Part shown: one piece after another, positions 11,373 to 23,100 of the stretch | Layout of the letters: every line of letters begins with the position of its first letter | Numbering within the stretch: position 1 is the first letter of the stretch | Source: Micractinium sp. NFX-FRZ | Taxonomy: Eukaryota; Chlorophyta; Trebouxiophyceae; Chlorellales; Chlorellaceae | Length of the DNA: 64,000 nucleotides | Direction of reading: 5' to 3' | Assembly (NCBI GenBank): GCA_029339195.1 | Contig: JAPTJF010000244.1 | Span: 1-64,000 of the forward strand | Position numbers and translations under genes: made by a program | The notes under the pieces: generated by a model | What the model was told of the DNA's origin: nothing | The model's input: only the letters and a program-made list of their open reading frames with translations | Databases searched by the model: none

Positions 11373-12611
11373 GGCGCTGTGCTGGCTGGTGCTGGGTTTC
11401 AGGCAGGCGCAACGATATGGGAGGCACGCGAGAACTTGCAATTGGTGACCGGCGGGGGATGGAGATGGCGCCGCCTGCGAAAAGGTACTCCGGCATCCAT
11501 CCCAGCGCGCCCAGCACGGCCAGCTGGCGGTCAGGCGGTGCGCCGCCTGGGTGTTGACCCCCTGCAGAAGACATGGATTCGACACCCACCCGGGCATGCA
11601 TCCAGATTATGTCTACACTGATGTGTTTGAATCAATAGGTATGGTGTGGCGTGATGCCCTGTGCACCAGCACCGCCTGGGGCTCCTTCAGGCAGCTGAAA
11701 CAGGCGGCTCCCTGCCCAACCTGCAGTCACTAGCATGTCCCCCTCAGCGCTCCAGCATTAATTCCCCTTCGTTCTTTACTTAAGGGCAGGCTGGCGTGGT
11801 CTTAGAGCCAATCAAAAATACACGCAACGAGGCTAGATCAGGAGGGTGCACCACGTGGCTGTGTTTGCATCAAGGGTGATGTCAACATTAGGCAGGGCAG
11901 GCGCCCGCTGCCAGCCTGGCACCGAGCACAGGCGGGCTGGGCAGACGTGACGTATGGCTGGCTGTTTTCAGGCTGGGTGAGTATGGGAGGGCAAATGCAC
12001 AAGCACACAGGCATACACCGAACATTGTTGTGCCACACTGGTGAGAGTTTGTGCGTGACTTCAACGGGGCCCTGTAACTCAAGCGCTCGCACGTACCTGC
12101 AAAGCCAGTTTGAGCCGCCGTTCATGCTAGGCTTGTGCAGGGCCTTGTAGAGCACGCATTATAAGTTACCTCTTACAACATGGGCGTCTGCGTGAGGGTC
12201 AGCTGATCTGTACAGGCTGGCGGGCCTGCGCACGTACGCCGCCTCTAGTGCGCCCGCGGCCCGCCTTTGCACCCGGCGCCCTTCCTGACGGAGTTACCAC
12301 GCACACGACACCCACGTGCAACGTTGCATGCCCACTGGGGCGCCTCTGAGTGCCTTGCAAGCTTACAAGAACAGCTCACGAGCGGCCGAGCTGGCAGCCT
12401 CGTGGCAGATTGGTTCCAAGCTGCGTGCTGATCGCGCTCATAAACCGCCACGGCCGGTTAATAGCAATCATACCGTGTGGCCAAGGGTTGGGAGCATAAC
12501 TCAGTTGCGCTGCGCCCCCGACACCACGCTCTCGGCACACTTCCTGCTCGTGAACTTGCCACAGCTCTCTCCCTGCACCGAGTGCGGCAACCCGGGAGTA
12601 TCGCATTGTGA
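11373..12611. promoter_or_regulatory. Divergent intergenic region
   Basis: About 1.24 kb between divergently transcribed genes: the secreted Cys-rich gene (minus) and homoserine dehydrogenase (plus). It is locally less GC-rich around 11730-11840. No ORF here has splice-supported neighbours, and I see no RNA gene. It presumably holds both promoters. Confidence 0.35.
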
Positions 12612-15600
12612 ATGGCAGGGGCCTTGAGGGCGGCGATGGCAGAAACACAGATAGCTATAGGCCTTGTGGGGCCCGGCGCGGTTGGTCGCGCGCTGTTGGA
12701 ACAGCTCCGTGTCGAGGTGGGTGCACAGGGGCTGCGGAGTGATGCAAACACACCTTCGGCCGCGCCGCCACAGCTGCCGCCGCTGCCTAGGCTAGCCGCC
12801 GCTGCCTAGGCTAGCATATGCCTGCCAAGCTGTCGGTCCACTGATTATTATCAGCCCCGCACACCGCGCATCGCATCACGCCATGTACACTGGCACTCTA
12901 TGCATGTCGACGGCGCCAGGCCCACTCTACCGCCAGCGTCAGGATGTATGCAACCCAGTATGCAACCCAGCCAGGGGGGGCCTTGTCGGCACGCACTGCC
13001 TGCTGCCGCTCACGCTTGCATCGCGCCTCTCCAAGCTGCCGCAGACCCCTGCCCTGCTGAAGAAGTACAGGATCGACCTGCAGGTCCAAGGCATCCTCAA
13101 CAGCAGCCAGGCAAGCCAGTAGCTGCCCCCACACGTTTCACCGCAGCTGTGTGCCACTCATAGCGTGCCTGCTGGCGGCTCCACTCTCTGACTGGCTGTG
13201 GTGCAGCCATGTGATTGCCTCGTCGCTGTTGGTGCATGCGTTGCAGCATGGCTTGTTCATGCCAGCGAGCCCGACTGCGATGCAGCACGACTGCATGCTG
13301 TGCGCCTTGTGACGCACCTCCCTATCCCCCTCTGTCCTTCCAAAAGACGTCTTCTCTTCATTTGTCTCGCCTGCCAGGTCATCCTGGGCAGGGATGGGCA
13401 GGGGATCAACCTGGAGACATACGGGGAGCAGCTGCTGCAATCCTGTGAGCCGCTGGCAGTCGTGCGTTGTGTTGGTGTTGGTATTGGGGTGCGTTGGCGA
13501 GTGGGGAGCAGCTGCTGCACCCATTGAGCGTGAGGTCTGCAGCAGCGCGCGGGTGCTCAGAGCAGCTGCTCAGTGCGCGAGCTGAGTGGGCATGGGAGCG
13601 GTGCCGCCTGCATGGGTGGGGTGGCGCGGGAGGGGCTGCCCATGTGTTGCTGCAAGCGGGCGTTGTTGCCGGCAGCACCAGGCAGCGCTGCTCCCTCACA
13701 CCCCTCTGCTGACTCAGCATGCGTGGCTGTCTGCCACTAACTCCTTCAACAAAGTTTTCTTTTCGCCCTGCTGCCTGCTCCGTGTCATCCCAATCCGCCA
13801 CCTGCGTACCGCTTGCAGCCGCAGACGCCAGCCTGGGAGTGCTGACTCGGCACCTGCGCTCCTCCACTGCCGCCGCCTTACCCCGCCGCCCGCCTGCCCC
13901 CTTTCGTTCCTGCCTCCCTGCCTGCAGCCGCGGACGCCAGCCTGGGCGTGCTGACTCAGCATCTGCGATCCTCCGCTGCCCCCCACAAAGTCATCATTGA
14001 CTGCACAGCCTCCACATATGTGCCCCAGTTCTACCGCCGCTGGATGGAGCAGGTGGGCGGGAGAGGCCTGGGCGGGTGGGAGGGCACATGGCAGGGCAAG
14101 GCAGGGCGGGGGAGGGCAGGTGTCCCTGCAGTGCCAACACTGATGCCGCTTGAGTGGGGTGGGTGGACGGTAGTTGAGAGAGCAGCTTAGGGTTGTCACT
14201 CGAGCTGGGGAAACCGCCGCAAGGCCACCACCAATTGCGCAGCACCCAGAGGTGTGCCGCAGTTGTGTGCCGCTGCTGGGTGGAGCGATGAGTGGTTTGC
14301 TTGGCAGGCTGGGTTTGCCGGTGCTGGTCGCCCCCCCGCTGCGCTGCCCCTGGAGGTGTGCAAACAGGAAGGGAGTGCCAAGCTCTCCTGCACCCCGCTC
14401 GCGCGTCCATGCACCATATGTGCATCCACATCTTGGCCCCCAAACCAGCAGCAGAACAGCACGGGCCTCCCGTGCATGCCCCTGCTGTCAGTCCTCAGCT
14501 CTTGCTCTGCTGTGACCCGGCCCCTCTTTCATGCACTGCAGGGCGTCCACATCTTGGACCCCCAACAGGCAGCTGATCAGCAGGCCTGCCCTGCACACCC
14601 CTGCCGTCGCTCCTGGCCTCCAGCACTGTGACCCAACCCCTCTTTCATGCACCGCAGGGCATCCACGTCGTCGTTCCACGGGCTGTGCACGCCCCCTGCC
14701 GTTCACCCTCAGCTCCAATGCTCACATGTGGGCCTGCTTTCACCCCTAGCAGGGCATCCACATCGTCACTCCCAACAAGAAGCTCAACAGCGGGCCGCTG
14801 GCCGAGTATCTGGCGGTGAAGCAGCTGCAGCGCAGCGGCAAGGCACATTACATGTATGAGGTGCGTGCGGGGGGCGGGGTGAGTAGGAGAATGGAGGGAA
14901 GCGCTGCAAAGTGGGTGTGTGGGTGGGGCCCAGAGTATGGGGGGAGGCTGGCTCCTCCCGACCCCTGGCCGGCCCCTGCAGGGGCACCGTGGGTGCGGGG
15001 CTGCCGGTGACGAGACGTGTTTGAGCACCCTGCCTGAACCCTGATGAGCCCTTCCAACCGCATGTGTGCACTTGTGTCCTCTGTGCAGGGCACCGTGGGC
15101 GCGGGGCTGCCGCTGATGAGCACGCTGAAGGCTTTTGTTCGTAACACTACAAATTGTTGCCTCACCTCGCTCTGCAGGGCACCGTGGGCGCGGGCCTGCC
15201 CGTGATGAGCACGCTGAAGACGCTGCTGGACACGGGGGACGAGGTGCAACGTATCGAGGGCATCTTCAGGTACAGCTGTAGATTTTGAATGGACCACGTG
15301 TTTTGGCTGCCAGGGGGGTGACTGCTGGGTGCTGGGGATGGGGTGCGTCATGCTGCTGGGATGACTGCTGGGCACGCTGCCGTTACGCTGCCTCTTGCCC
15401 ACTTTCTTCTGTCCCCGCAGCGGCACCCTGTTGTACATCTTTCATGAGCTCCGCCCCACAATGTGTCTTTCCCTCACCTGCCTTTACACTCTCTTTGGCC
15501 CTCTTCCTTTCTGCTCCCCGCAGCGGCACCCTGTCTCACACTCAGCCCCACAATGTGTCTTTGTCTCACCTGCCCTTACCCTTTCTTTTGCCCACTACTG

Positions 15601-17855
15601 TTTCTTTATGTTCCCCGCAGCGGCACCCTGTCCTACATATTTAATGAGCTCAGCCCCCCCAGCGGCAAGACCTTCAGCCAGGTGGTGTGGGGCGCGCGGC
15701 GGCGGGGCTACACGGAACCCGACCCGCGAGAGGACCTGTCGGGTGGGTGGGTTGCCAGAGGGGTGGGGGGGTGTTCGGGTGAGGGGCGGGAGGAGCGTCT
15801 CCCTGAGGGATGGAGGCAGGGGAGAACAGATCAGGTGGGTTTAGCGAGTAGAGGGACTTGGAGTGGAGAACGCTGGGGAGCAGTGCACGCCGCGGATGCC
15901 CGCGCTAGCACCGCTGCGCTGCACGCGCTGTGCTGTGCACGCTGCACCATGCTGTGCAGGCATGTATGCACCCGCCAGGCGGCTCGCTGCCCCGCACCCC
16001 GCTGTGCCACGCCGTGCTGACCCTGCTGTGCATGCTGCACTCCTCCCGGCTCTTCCCTCTCCAGGCATGGACGTGACCCGCAAGGTCATCAACCTGGCAC
16101 GCGAGTGTGGCAGCAAGATGGAGCTGTCGGCGGTGGCCACAGGTGGGCCGGCGAGTGGTTTAGTTCAATGTCTAAATGCTGCTGCCCTCTGTGTGGGTGC
16201 TTGCCTGTGGGCTCAGTGTGTGTGGCAGCAAGAGGGAGCCGGCAGTGGCAGCCCCCCGAGCTGTGGGTGGTAGCGGAGGGAGGGCGAGTGCGTCCTTGTG
16301 GGTGGCGGTGACTCGTGGAGTGGCGGCTCGCCACGGCAGGCGGGCTCAGTGCAGGCGCTTGCCACCGCCGTGTCCACTGGTCCCCCGGGCCTTGGGCGCC
16401 CCGACCCGCCAGATGCGGAGCCTTGCGCCCTGCTGCCCTACTGCGCTCCCCTCACCCACCCACCCGCCCACCACCCACCCAACAACTTGCAGAGAGCCTG
16501 GTGCCCGAGCCCCTCAAGAGCTCGCCCTCCCCCCAGGAGTTCATGGACAGCCTGCACCAGGTGGGCCCCCTAGCGGGGGGTAGGGTTCAGGGTTTTAGGG
16601 TTAAGAGGCCTTGACAGCCTGCTCTAGGTTGGCAGGGGCTCTGGGGGACGCTGTTGCTGTAATGCTACGCGGGGGGGCTTGAGCACGTGAACGGCCTGGG
16701 TAAGGCACGCTCCCTTGCCTGGGGCAGATTCCGGGGTCATGGACGGCCTGCACCAGGCGAGTGCCCTGTCACTCTTCCCCCTAATCATGTTCGGGTCTCC
16801 CATCACGCATTTCCATCCCCCCTTGCCCTTCCACTGTCCCCCCGAGCACGTTGCCCACCACCACGCTAAATCCCCCCCCAATCTGCCCTCCCCCTGATGC
16901 GCCTGCAGTACGACAGCATCATGGAGGCGCGGGTGCGGGAGGCTGACGAGCACGGCGAGGTGCTGCGATACGTTGGGTCGTTTGACGCGGAGAGCGGGGT
17001 GTGCCAGGTGGGTGCGCACATTCTTAAGCAGGGTGGTGATGTTGCCAATGAGAACATCCAGTGGGGCAGGGCCGGGGGGTGGGTGGCGCAAAGTTAGAGG
17101 CCAGCGGCCATAGGCTTCCAGGTGGGGGCAGGATGTTGTTGGCAGGTGTCCCTAACCCTAAAACCCTAAACCCTAGCGGAGCCTGCCAGGTGGCGAGGGG
17201 AGGCCAGGATGTGCCAAGTGGGTGCATTGTAAGGAAGGCACGGGTGGGGGGCCAGCAAAGGCGCTGAGGCGGTCCCTGCTGCAGCCGTGCTCCCTGGAGA
17301 AGCGCCCTCTCGAGCGGTGGGCGCGCAGGCAGTGCTTCTTCTGCCTGCCAGCTGGCCCGCCCATTCCTATTGTGCTCACCTCGTGCGCTGCCTCTGCCTC
17401 ACCACTACTGTGCAGGTGCTGCTGCGGCGCTTCCCCAAGTCTCACCCCTTTGCCACGCTGGCAGGCACAGACAACATCATCGCCTTCACAACCATGCGGT
17501 ACAGGTGCGGTGCAGTTGTGCAGCAGGGTTGCAGGGCGGCACTGGTGCAGACCACGTTCTGTCTTTTAACAATCTGTCTTTTAACAATATGCGGTGCGGT
17601 GCCACGCTGCGCCGCACCTACCTCCCAGCGGACAGCGATGCCCCGCGGTCCACGCTCCTGACCCAAACCTGCTGTCATCATCTGTGTTGTCACCCCCCTC
17701 CACACACCTGCCCTGACCCGCCCCTGCGCCCCCTGCCCTGCTGCAGCAACCCTCCCTTGATAGTGCGCGGCCCGGGAGCGGGCCCCGCGGTCACGGCAGC
17801 CGGCGTGTTTGGCGACTTGATAACGCTGGCTCGATACCTGGGGGCCCCCTCCTGA
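12612..17855 (+). CDS. Homoserine dehydrogenase (monofunctional)
   Basis: Catalyses NAD(P)H-dependent reduction of aspartate-semialdehyde to homoserine, the branch to threonine, methionine and isoleucine. Twelve exons keep phase: 12612-12716, 13045-13110, 13378-13444, 13928-14052, 14753-14860, 15178-15269, 15621-15742, 16065-16142, 16493-16560, 16909-17007, 17416-17504, 17747-17855; about 372 residues. Visible motifs: dinucleotide loop GLVGPGAVGRALLEQL at the N-terminus, KVIIDCTAS, GIHIVTPNKK, GTVGAGLPVMSTLK, the substrate loop GTLSYIFNEL and RGYTEPDPREDLSGMDVTRK, a family hallmark, then a C-terminal GPGAGPAVTAAGVFGDL. There is no aspartokinase or ACT domain, so it is the short monofunctional form. 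The product starts directly at the nucleotide-binding loop; a plastid transit peptide is not visible and could lie in an unseen upstream exon. Intron 2 (13111-13377) is GC-AG. Introns carry several exon-edge echoes. Confidence 0.9.
13819..13870 (+). repeat. Echo of homoserine dehydrogenase exon 4 start
   Basis: A ttgcag acceptor followed by about 50 bp closely matching the start of exon 4 (true exon from 13928), 109 bp upstream of it. The translated copy begins AADASLGVLTRHLRSS, against ADASLGVLTQHLRSS in the real exon, then diverges. Confidence 0.8.
14415..14695 (+). repeat. Three degenerate echoes of homoserine dehydrogenase exon 5 start
   Basis: Copies near 14420, 14542 and 14658 resemble the true exon start at 14753 (GIHIVTPNK). 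The second and third also carry the preceding intron segment (cctctttcatgcac...gcag), so the repeat unit includes the acceptor. Spacing is about 95-120 bp. Confidence 0.75.
14983..15137 (+). repeat. Two echoes of homoserine dehydrogenase exon 6 start
   Basis: Copies at about 14983 and 15088 repeat the exon 6 head (true start 15178, GTVGAGLPVMSTLK). The 15088 copy reads GTVGAGLPLMSTLKAF and follows a perfect tgtgcag acceptor, 90 bp upstream of the real exon. Confidence 0.85.
15421..15580 (+). repeat. Two echoes of homoserine dehydrogenase exon 7 start
   Basis: Copies after ccccgcag at 15421 (SGTLLYIFHEL) and 15524 (SGTLSHTQPHN) precede the true exon at 15621 (SGTLSYIFNEL). Each is followed by a shared filler (ccccacaatgtgtctt...) so the period is about 100 bp. 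Confidence 0.85.
16579..16604. repeat. Interstitial telomere-like repeat (TTTAGGG strand)
   Basis: ggtagggttcagggttttagggtt lies in homoserine dehydrogenase intron 9, just after exon 9. It is a degenerate TTTAGGG array. Confidence 0.65.
17150..17175. repeat. Interstitial telomere-like repeat (CCCTAAA strand)
   Basis: Four near units (ccctaa, ccctaaaa, ccctaaa, ccctag) lie in intron 10 of homoserine dehydrogenase, about 570 bp from the previous array and in the opposite orientation. Confidence 0.7.
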
Positions 17856-18462
17856 GCGGGGGGCCACCCGCCTGCCTGCCTGGGGGAGGGCAAGCCTGGC
17901 TGGCGGGGAGCCTTTGCTGAGTACCCAACATTTGCAGTGGCTGGCAGCGGCGGCGGGTAGCAGCAGGCAACACGGCTGCGCACCCAGGGCACGCATGTAC
18001 CTGCACTCTCTGCCTGTGCTCTGCTGCGTAACCACTTCATCGTCTGCTGCACTCGCACCGACATCTCTGACCACTGTCACTTGGAAGTGTGGCTTTTGTG
18101 CACAAGCGGGCCTCTGGGCTGAGAACGGTGTTACACCATAGGTATGTGGCAGCAACTGGGCGAAACAACTGGTAAGGAAGCAATGGGTAATATCGGATCA
18201 ACAAGTACCAAGCTTTGGTTTCAAGGGGGCAGGTGGGGCGTTCTAGTGATGGTTGAACAGTAGCAACAGACGGGAGCGGGACAGAAACAGGCTGCTCATC
18301 CCAGAGCAGAAGGGCAGGGCTGGATCAAGCTGGGGGGAGTTGGGCAACAAGAACAGCAGAGCGGGGAGAGGAGCGGGCTGGGCGGGGGCACCCGATGGTG
18401 TCGTGGAATTCAACCAGAGGGCAGGACGCGCACAGCATGGGAAGCGCTCTGCCAGCAAGGCA
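17856..18462. other. Convergent intergenic region
   Basis: About 600 bp between the stops of homoserine dehydrogenase (plus) and the membrane protein gene (minus). It should hold two 3' UTRs. No exon is supported. Confidence 0.4.
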
Positions 18463-19331
18463 TCACACCACATCAGTTGCTGCCGGCGGCTCGACGGTGG
18501 TGGAGGTGAGGCACAGGTTGGCATCCTTGGCTTCGGTGGAGGGCAGCGGGGAGGAGAGCTGGACGGCGGGCAGGGGTGCGGTGCGCCGCCCCGGCAGGCG
18601 ACGCCAGCAAGACGCGGCGCCGCGCGCGCACGCAGCCAGGCCGCGCCAGCAGTAGTGCAGCGGCACGGCGGCCAGGTAGCCCAGGGGGAATCCCACCAGG
18701 AAGCCGAGGTGGGGGCCCAGCAGGAAGGGGACGGCGAGCAGCGCGGTGATTGCAATGGCGCGCGGGTGGCGGGCGAGCCTGAGCCAGGGGCAGGTGCGCA
18801 GGCACGCCTGGAGGCCGCTGATCTCCACGGCAGCTCCCAGGCCGATGGCGAGGATGGTGACGATGCACGAGACAGGGAACACGAAGTAGACGGCGTACTG
18901 GAACACGGGTTCCGACTTGAACTTGCGGTACGTGCGTGTGACCCATCGCTTGGGAGGGGGCGGGTGCAGTGCCGCGTTAGCCGGCGGGGCGGGGGCGGCG
19001 GCGGCGGTGGCGGCAGGAGCGGGGGGCGTGCCGGCGGGGTTGGTCGCCTGCAGCAGCGTAGGGCTCACGGGGCGGTACCATTGTCAGTTGCACTGTCGGC
19101 GGATTCAAGCGGTGGGTCCGGCAGCCTCAACTGGCGGGTGCTGCCTGGAGGCGGTTGGGCACTGGGCCCCTTCACCGGCGCCCCACCCACCTGGTGCGGC
19201 GCGGCGAGGTTGTTCCCGTCTAGTAGAGCGCGTCTGTAGGCCTCTGGCGAGGCGGCAGCCTCAAGAGTGGCCGCCAGAAGCAGCGCGATGGCGAGCAGGC
19301 CGCCGAAAGTGGGAAGGCGTCCGTAAGCCAT
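18463..19331 (-). CDS. Small membrane protein with signal sequence, unknown family
   Basis: The function is unknown. Two exons: 19331-19191 and 19047-18463, joined across a 143-bp intron (CAG|gtgggt ... ctgctgcag) to 241 residues. Without this intron the first frame would stop at 19065, so the splice is needed. Residues 1-28 form a signal peptide (LLAIALLLAATLEAAA). After a Pro/Ala linker comes a basic stretch (KRWVTRTYRKFK), then hydrophobic segments around YFVFPVSCIVTILAIGLG, ITALLAVPFLLGPHLGFLVG and YLAAVPLHYCW, suggesting two to three membrane spans. A Cys/Arg-rich segment (CARGAASCWRR) and a polar tail end in ATDVV. Membrane location is inferred from hydropathy only. It is convergent with homoserine dehydrogenase. 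Confidence 0.65.
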
Positions 19332-20196
19332 TTTGCGGGTATCAGATGTGTAAATTGTAGCTCCTGGAATGCGGCCAACGGCGCGAAGCCTCGGAAGACC
19401 CAACTGCCGTTGGTGGCCAGGTGGCGCCAGCGAGGCCACGACACTCAAATGTTCAAACCCACGCGGGCGGCTTTGGGGCGTGTGCCCTTGCATATAGGTG
19501 CCGAGGGGCGGGCGCTATAATTGCATCTGCACTTGGACCGCCGCCAGGTGTCCCCCGGCGCCATGCGACGACGCCAGTGCAGACCTCCTGGTGCCAGCAG
19601 CAGCCCCGGCAAGTCAGTTGCATGAATATTGTCGAGTTGCTTGACTGTGTAATGCATCCAACTACGCTGGATGACAGGATATCCAGTGTATAATGCGGGC
19701 AACTGCAGCGTGGACAGCACAGCGGACGCGCACCACGCTTTGCTGGCCCACTCCTCCGTCCGGTGCCCTCCCTTTGAGCCACCAGCATCTGCACACGTCC
19801 TTTGGTCGAAGATGGTCGGTACAGATTAGGGAACACTTTCCCGCAATTGCTTGAAAGTGCACTGGTCAGGATGGCAAGGTGACTGGCGGCAGGGGGGCGG
19901 CGTGATTGGTGGTAGCATACCTGGTAGGGGGATGAGGGGGTGCGCATGAACGGATAAGCAGGGCATGAGGAGGGGACATATACACTTTATTTTGGTGGGG
20001 TGGGGGGGGGGGGGGTGACAGCGAGCGGCAAGACGCTGTGACGATGTGGGCCCGCTTCACCATGAATAGCAAGGCAGTCAATGGGGATGTACAGTGCATC
20101 GGACGGACAGGTAGGGCATGCAAGAGGCGGCGTGCCAGCCAACTCGGAAAAAGCACAGTGTGGGCGGAGAAGGGGAGGGGAGCGGCGCTTGCACCC
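19332..20196. promoter_or_regulatory. Upstream region of the membrane protein gene; poly-G tract
   Basis: About 865 bp between the membrane-protein start and the GH3 stop. It holds a 14-base G run at 20002-20015 next to the GH3 3' end and a comparatively AT-rich stretch near 19615-19690. No exon is supported. Confidence 0.35.
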
Positions 20197-23100
20197 TCAT
20201 GGCGCCAGCACCACAGCAGCTGCCGGCGGCTGGTCGTGCCCAAAGCGCAGGGCATACGCCCCGCACGGCGGCTGCGGGTCGCCAAAGCCCGCCCAGCTCG
20301 ACTTGCTGCCCGCCTGCAGGCGCAGCTCAAACGCCAGCTGCTGGGAGCCACCTGGCGTCAGCTGTCGCGTGCGCTGGTAGCCAGCCAGCCGCTGTACTAG
20401 GTCGGTTGAGTTGGCGCCAGCGGTGCAGCCAGAGGCGGGCAGCGTGGCTCGCGGGACTGCTGCATCACCCGCATCCGCGGCAGGCCCCAAGTAAGAGAGG
20501 AACAAGAGGATGGAGGTTTCAGCAGGCATGCCGCCTGTGTGGGTCACCGTGACTGTTGCCGCGGCGGTGCCGCCGCTGCTGTTGCTACTGTTGCTGCTGG
20601 TGGTGCTGTTGCTACTGGCGGTGCTGTTGCTGCTGCTACTGCTGTTGGTGGTGGTGATGGTGGTGGTGACAGTGCTGCTAGCACTGCTGCTGCTGTTGGT
20701 GCTGGTTGCTGCCACGCTGGCATTGGTCAGGCTGAAGTTGGAGTAGGAGAGGCCGTAGCCAAAGCGGTACAGAGGCTCCTCGCCCCTCCAGTAGCGGTAC
20801 GTGCGCCCTGCAGCACAAAGCAGCGCGGCACGGCTGTGAGCGACCAGGGCAGGCATGGCGCAGCGCAGCGCAGCGCGGCGCACACAACCCGCGGACGCCC
20901 CGCTCGCCCCCGACCCTCCTTCCCCCCTCTCCCACCCCGCCCTGCGCACCTGGGTAGCCCTTGGAAGCTCGCATGCGCAGGTCGGTCATAGGGATGCTGA
21001 CATAGCTCTCCCGGTACCACGTGAGAGGCGTGCGGCCTGCGCAGGGCGGAGGAGCAGTGACAGGGCAGGCATGGCGTGCGGGCCTCGAGGTCAGGGGAGG
21101 CTGGCCTGACACTGAGTTGGTTGGGTGGAGAGGGGTGCGAGCTGTGTGGGCGGGCACATGGCGCCAGGGCATGCATATCCGCTGCGGCTCCGGCCGCGAG
21201 GGCAGGGCGGGGAGCAAGGCGCGGCAGGCTGGGAGGTGGTGGGCGTGCAGGGCGCCCTGGCCAGCCCCTTCTCACGCCCCTTCTCACGCCCAACCACCTC
21301 ATGTGCCAACTCGCAGCCGCACAGCGCGCTGCACTGCAGTTCCATCACGGCCGCACTTTCAAACGAGCGCGGCAGCAGCAGGCGTCACCGCCTTGCAGCC
21401 CAGCCCGGCCCGCCGCTGCCCCGCACCGCCGGCAACCCACGGCAGCGCGCAGAGCACTTCCAATCCTCCCTCCACGGAGAATGCCACCGCTGTAGGCGAT
21501 AGCACTACCTAGCACTGAAGGCGACCGGACACCACCCTCCTCAATCGCAGCCCAAGCCAACCTAACACCTTGGCTACCGCAGCGCCTCACCCGAGGGTAC
21601 CACCCTGCCGAGCAGGATGTCGGCCACCGCCTGGGCGCCGTTCTGCCCCGGGATCCAGGCGCTCAGAATGGCGCCCACCCGAGGGGAGGCGTGCATGTCT
21701 GAGACGTCCAGAGGGCCGCCGTGCACGAGCACAACAATGAGGGGCTTGGTGGTGGCGGCCGCTAGGCCCTGCGTTGGGCATGAAAGGTGAGGAGGCACTG
21801 TGGAAGACGGCGGGGAACAGGAGGCTTGCCAGGTTGAGCGGGGCGGGGCGCTGTCTAGACGTGCGCGGGAGGGCGGAAGCGGGCGTACGTCCAGGCAAGC
21901 CATGGGAGGGAGCGCCGGGCTAGATGGCAGCCGAGGCAGCGCCGCACGAGGCGCCGCAGGCACGCGCTCACAAAATTTGATGCCAAACCGCCCCGCCCTG
22001 CACCCGCCCCTCCGTACCTGCCACAGCTTGGCTTGCTGCGGCTGCAGCAGCAGGGACTCCCGGTCCTGGCCCTCCCCCTCCATCAGAGTGTCGTAGGCGT
22101 TGGGGGGCAGCTGCACAGCAGGGCACAGCGTGGCGCAGCGTGGCGCAGCAGCACGGATCGGTGCAGCAGCGCAGCTTGCAATGTGTTGCACGCCGTTGTT
22201 GCAAGCTGGGTATTGCTGCTCAGCTGGCAGTCAGGTTTATGAGCGCCGCACAGCACAGAGCAGCACGGATGCAGAGCGTCAGCCCTGCTCTCTGCTCCGC
22301 CCCACATCCCACGCCCCAGCCGTCACGCTCTCTCAACGTCCCTCCCAATGCCCCTCCCTCCCTCCCTCCCTCCCTCCCTCCCTCCCCCTCACATCGTCGT
22401 CCGCCTCAGTGTCCCTGGGCCCATTGCGGGACAGCCGGCTGCCCAGGAAGAGGACGCACACATCAGCTGCCTGCAGTGCGGCGCAGCCAGCGAGCCAGGC
22501 AAGGGAGGGTGGGGAATGCATGGGTGGGCAGAGAGCGTGCGGTGCCCACTGGGCACACTGGGGGGCAAGGGAAGGATGGAGGAGCTGCAAACACGCGATG
22601 GACACATGGCATGCAGGGGGTCAGGCAGGGAGGTGCGCAGCACTACCACGCCCCTGCGTGCCACGAACTGCGGTGTTCTTGCCGTCAAGAGGGGCCCCAG
22701 TGGGCACCTGACCCACCTCGCAGGCAGCGGCATCCTTCCCCACGTTTTCCTCGGTGTACAGGTATGCTGTGTCAGCGTTGAACGTGACCTCTACACCGGG
22801 CAGCGCCTCACGCAGCGCTGCCAGCGGAGTAATGGTGGGGCCGGCAGTGGCGCCGACGTTGCGCCTGGGAAGCAGGGCGGTGGAGGGCGGCGGCGGGTTT
22901 GGGCAAGGCGGGGTGGCGGGAGGAGAGCGTGTGGCAGGCTGCAAGATGAGCAGACACCGAGCCCAGGGAATGCAGTTTGAAGCAAGCAGGCGGCGCATTA
23001 AGAAAGCCATTTCAGCGGGCAGGCAGGCAGGCGGGCTGTCAGGCATTTGCAGCTGGGAAGGCAGGCAGGCAGGCTAATTGTTAGAACCCCACGCTCCCTC

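Noticed and set aside
13819..13870. A second real copy of homoserine dehydrogenase exon 4 (mutually exclusive exon)
   Set aside because: The copy loses similarity after about 50 bp and lacks the conserved IIDCTAS part, so it is an intronic echo.
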